A stretch of DNA of 57,359 nucleotides, from NCBI GenBank assembly GCA_900547475.1, contig URGW01000024.1:1-57359 (forward strand), read 5' to 3'. The position numbers and the translations under genes are program-made. The number at the start of each line of letters is the position of its first letter. Position 1 is the first letter of the stretch. Positions 55,327 to 57,359 of the stretch are shown one piece after another. The notes beneath the pieces are model-generated. The model did no database searches. It worked only from the letters and a program-made list of their open reading frames with translations, and was not told the origin of the DNA. The DNA comes from an uncultured Clostridium sp. Lineage in GTDB: Bacteria; Bacillota; Clostridia; Clostridiales; Clostridiaceae.

Positions 55327-57108
55327 ATGGCTAGAAATAAATATGATGTAGATGAAGAATTACAAGAGGGGTTTAACCTTTCTCATCTGAAAAGACTTAT
55401 AAGATATATGAAACCCTATAAAAATAAAGTTATACTTTCTGTGACTTTAATGCTAATTTCAAGCTTTGTTTCTTTACTTGGTCCATATTTAATAAAAATT
55501 GCATTAGATGATATTATTCCATCAGGAAACTTAGTAAATTTAGTAATATTATCAGTTATTTATGCACTATCCATTATATTAGTTAGTGCATTTATGAAAC
55601 AGCGTATAATAACAATGGGTAAAGTTGGTCAAGATATTTTAGTTGATATGAGAAAGGATTTATTCGTTAATCTTCAAACATTACCATTTAGCTATTACGA
55701 TAGTAGACCACATGGAAAAATATTAGTTAGAGTTGTAAACTATATAAATTCCCTAAGTGACCTGTTATCTAATGGTTTTGTTAATTTAATAGCAGACACT
55801 GTTACTTTAATAATTACAGTAATATTTATGTTTGTTTTAGATTATAGGTTAGCCTTAGTTAGCTTACTAGGTTTACCTTTACTTATGACAGTTATAATGT
55901 CTATAAAAAAAGCTCAAAGAAGAGCACATCAAAAACTTAGTTCAAAACAATCAAATATGAATGCATATGTTCATGAAAGTATAAATGGAATAAAAGTAAC
56001 TCAATCATTTTCTAGAGAAGAGGAAAATATGCGTATTTATAAAGATGTTTGTAAGCAATATAGTGATGCCTGGATGGACTCTGTTAAATTAAACTTTTTA
56101 GTATGGCCATCTATTGATATTATTTCTGTTGCATCTGTTGCTCTAATTTACCTTTTTGGTATTTTAATATTTGATTCTTCAATTAAGGTAGGTGTATTGG
56201 TTGCATTTATAGGATATGTATGGAGATTCTGGGCGCCTATAACTAATATCGGTAACTTCTATAATACTATAATTAATGCTATGGCATATCTTGAAAGAAT
56301 ATTTGAAACAATGGATGAAAAACCTTTAATCCATGATAAAGAAGGTGCTATTACACTTCCTCCTATAGAAGGTCATGTAGAATTTAAGAATGTAACATTT
56401 ATGTATGAAGAAGATAATCCTATATTAAAAAATATAAATATTAATATACAAAGTGGTGAATCTATCGCTTTAGTTGGTCCTACTGGTGCTGGTAAAAGTA
56501 CTATTGTAAGTTTAATAAGTAGATTCTATGACATAAATGAAGGACAAATTTTAATTGATGGTGTTGATATCCGTGACGTAACTCTAAAATCACTTAGAGA
56601 ACAAATGGGAATAATGCTTCAAGATTCATTTATATTCTCGGGAACAATAATGGATAACATACGCTATGGTAACCTTGAGGCTACTGATGAAGAAGTAATT
56701 GCTGCTGCTAAAGTTGTTAGAGCTCATGATTTTATAATAGAATTTGAAAATGGCTATTATACAGAAGTAAATGAAAGAGGTAGTCGTCTCTCTGTTGGAC
56801 AAAGACAACTTATATCATTTGCTAGAGCTTTACTTGCAGATCCTAAAATACTAATTTTAGATGAAGCTACTTCTAGTATAGATACTCAAACAGAACTTCT
56901 TCTTCAAAAAGGACTAGATGAACTTCTTAAAGGAAGAACTTCATTTATAATTGCTCATAGATTATCAACTATTAAGAATTCATCTAGAATTATGTATATA
57001 GATAATGGTAGTATTGTTGAATGTGGAACTCATGATGAATTAATGTCATTAAAAGGTCACTACTATAACCTTTACCAATCACAATACGCCCTCCTAAACG
57101 CAGTATAA
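55327..57108 (+). CDS. ABC exporter half-transporter (catalytic-site subunit)
   Basis: 593 residues: N-terminal extension, six-helix membrane domain, ATPase with Walker A GPTGAGKST near 383, non-canonical signature LSVGQ near 487, and Walker B LILDEATSSID near 511 with the catalytic Glu. AAGGAGG lies at the end of the preceding gene, so translation is coupled. Partner of the gene at 53584. The hairpin element copy B starts directly after its stop. Confidence 0.93.
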   Translation: MARNKYDVDEELQEGFNLSHLKRLIRYMKPYKNKVILSVTLMLISSFVSLLGPYLIKIALDDIIPSGNLVNLVILSVIYALSIILVSAFMKQRIITMGKVGQDILVDMRKDLFVNLQTLPFSYYDSRPHGKILVRVVNYINSLSDLLSNGFVNLIADTVTLIITVIFMFVLDYRLALVSLLGLPLLMTVIMSIKKAQRRAHQKLSSKQSNMNAYVHESINGIKVTQSFSREEENMRIYKDVCKQYSDAWMDSVKLNFLVWPSIDIISVASVALIYLFGILIFDSSIKVGVLVAFIGYVWRFWAPITNIGNFYNTIINAMAYLERIFETMDEKPLIHDKEGAITLPPIEGHVEFKNVTFMYEEDNPILKNININIQSGESIALVGPTGAGKSTIVSLISRFYDINEGQILIDGVDIRDVTLKSLREQMGIMLQDSFIFSGTIMDNIRYGNLEATDEEVIAAAKVVRAHDFIIEFENGYYTEVNERGSRLSVGQRQLISFARALLADPKILILDEATSSIDTQTELLLQKGLDELLKGRTSFIIAHRLSTIKNSSRIMYIDNGSIVECGTHDELMSLKGHYYNLYQSQYALLNAV

Positions 57109-57359
57109 CTAAATTGTTCGTTAGAGCTTGAATTGCCGTGATGCCGAAAATTAATGATATTATCTCCATGAATTATGTAATTTTCGTTAAGAATTTATAT
57201 TGTTTTTTCCAGAAAAAGAGCTAAAGCTTCGAAAGTCACTTCGCTCCCTCAGCTTCTTAACGCTCTTTTTCTTCCAAAAACAATTAAATTCTAAAACTTA
57301 ATTACAATATTCCTTCCAATAATATCATTAATTTTTCTTTATCACTGGCCTTTAAGCTT
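57109..57359 (-). repeat. Hairpin element copy B (cut by window end)
   Basis: Close copy of 26399-26640. The long hairpin spans 57151-57331. Copies B and C share sequence from CTAAATTGTTCG, which in B lies immediately after the stop codon of the convergent exporter gene. The 5' part continues beyond the window. Confidence 0.82.

Overview
The window looks like chromosomal DNA of a low-GC Clostridium (sensu stricto type), judged from the very AT-rich sequence, AGGAGG-type ribosome binding sites, occasional TTG/GTG starts, T-rich intrinsic terminators and gene families typical of Firmicutes. These include an anaerobic cbi cobalamin operon, YesMN and Bce systems, a GerMN lipoprotein, LicT antitermination and DUF624. 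No species is claimed. No rRNA, tRNA, transposase, integrase, phage gene or CRISPR array was seen.

Layout. 1-475: copy A of a multi-copy non-coding hairpin element. 475-4312: a small Cys-rich protein and a heterodimeric ABC exporter behind a strong promoter and a 14-bp palindromic operator. 4638-9689: a secreted coiled-coil protein, PAP2 phosphatase, M20 amidohydrolase, GerMN lipoprotein, and a PadR-controlled ArAE-type exporter. 9841-14743: a beta-glucoside regulon (bglP, licT, 6-phospho-beta-glucosidase) in which each of the three genes has its own RAT/terminator switch. 14805-16765: a decaying island of small lipoprotein and membrane genes, two of them broken. 16979-26312: an eleven-gene anaerobic corrin-ring operon, cbiK-A-C-D-E-T-L-F-G-H-J. 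Its cobalamin riboswitch lies about 790 nt upstream and is separated from the intrinsic terminator by a head-to-head pair of hairpin elements.

27456-32699: an oleate hydratase with an N-terminal membrane anchor, an aspartate 4-decarboxylase-like enzyme and a cytoplasmic 5'-nucleotidase-like phosphoesterase. 32778-42369: a saccharide uptake locus with a GH42 beta-galactosidase, DUF3502-type binding protein, two LplBC-type permeases, a YesN/YesM two-component system and a DUF624 protein. The second permease has lost most of its coding sequence through an internal deletion, so this importer is probably broken. 42418-47127: a ugp-like glycerol-3-phosphate (diester) uptake operon with a HAD phosphatase and a glycerophosphodiesterase, but no ATPase gene. 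47340-52437: a Bce-type antimicrobial-peptide sensing and resistance module interrupted by an opposite-strand DUF2871 gene. 52585-57108: an AraC regulator divergent from a second heterodimeric ABC exporter. The window ends in another hairpin element.

The main candidate for something undescribed is the repeated non-coding element. Four copies are seen, each with a long bulged hairpin of about 180 bp (320 bp in copy A). The diverged copies keep their base pairing while changing sequence, which suggests a structured RNA or a hairpin-dependent mobile element. Two further small hairpin families show the same paired-change pattern.
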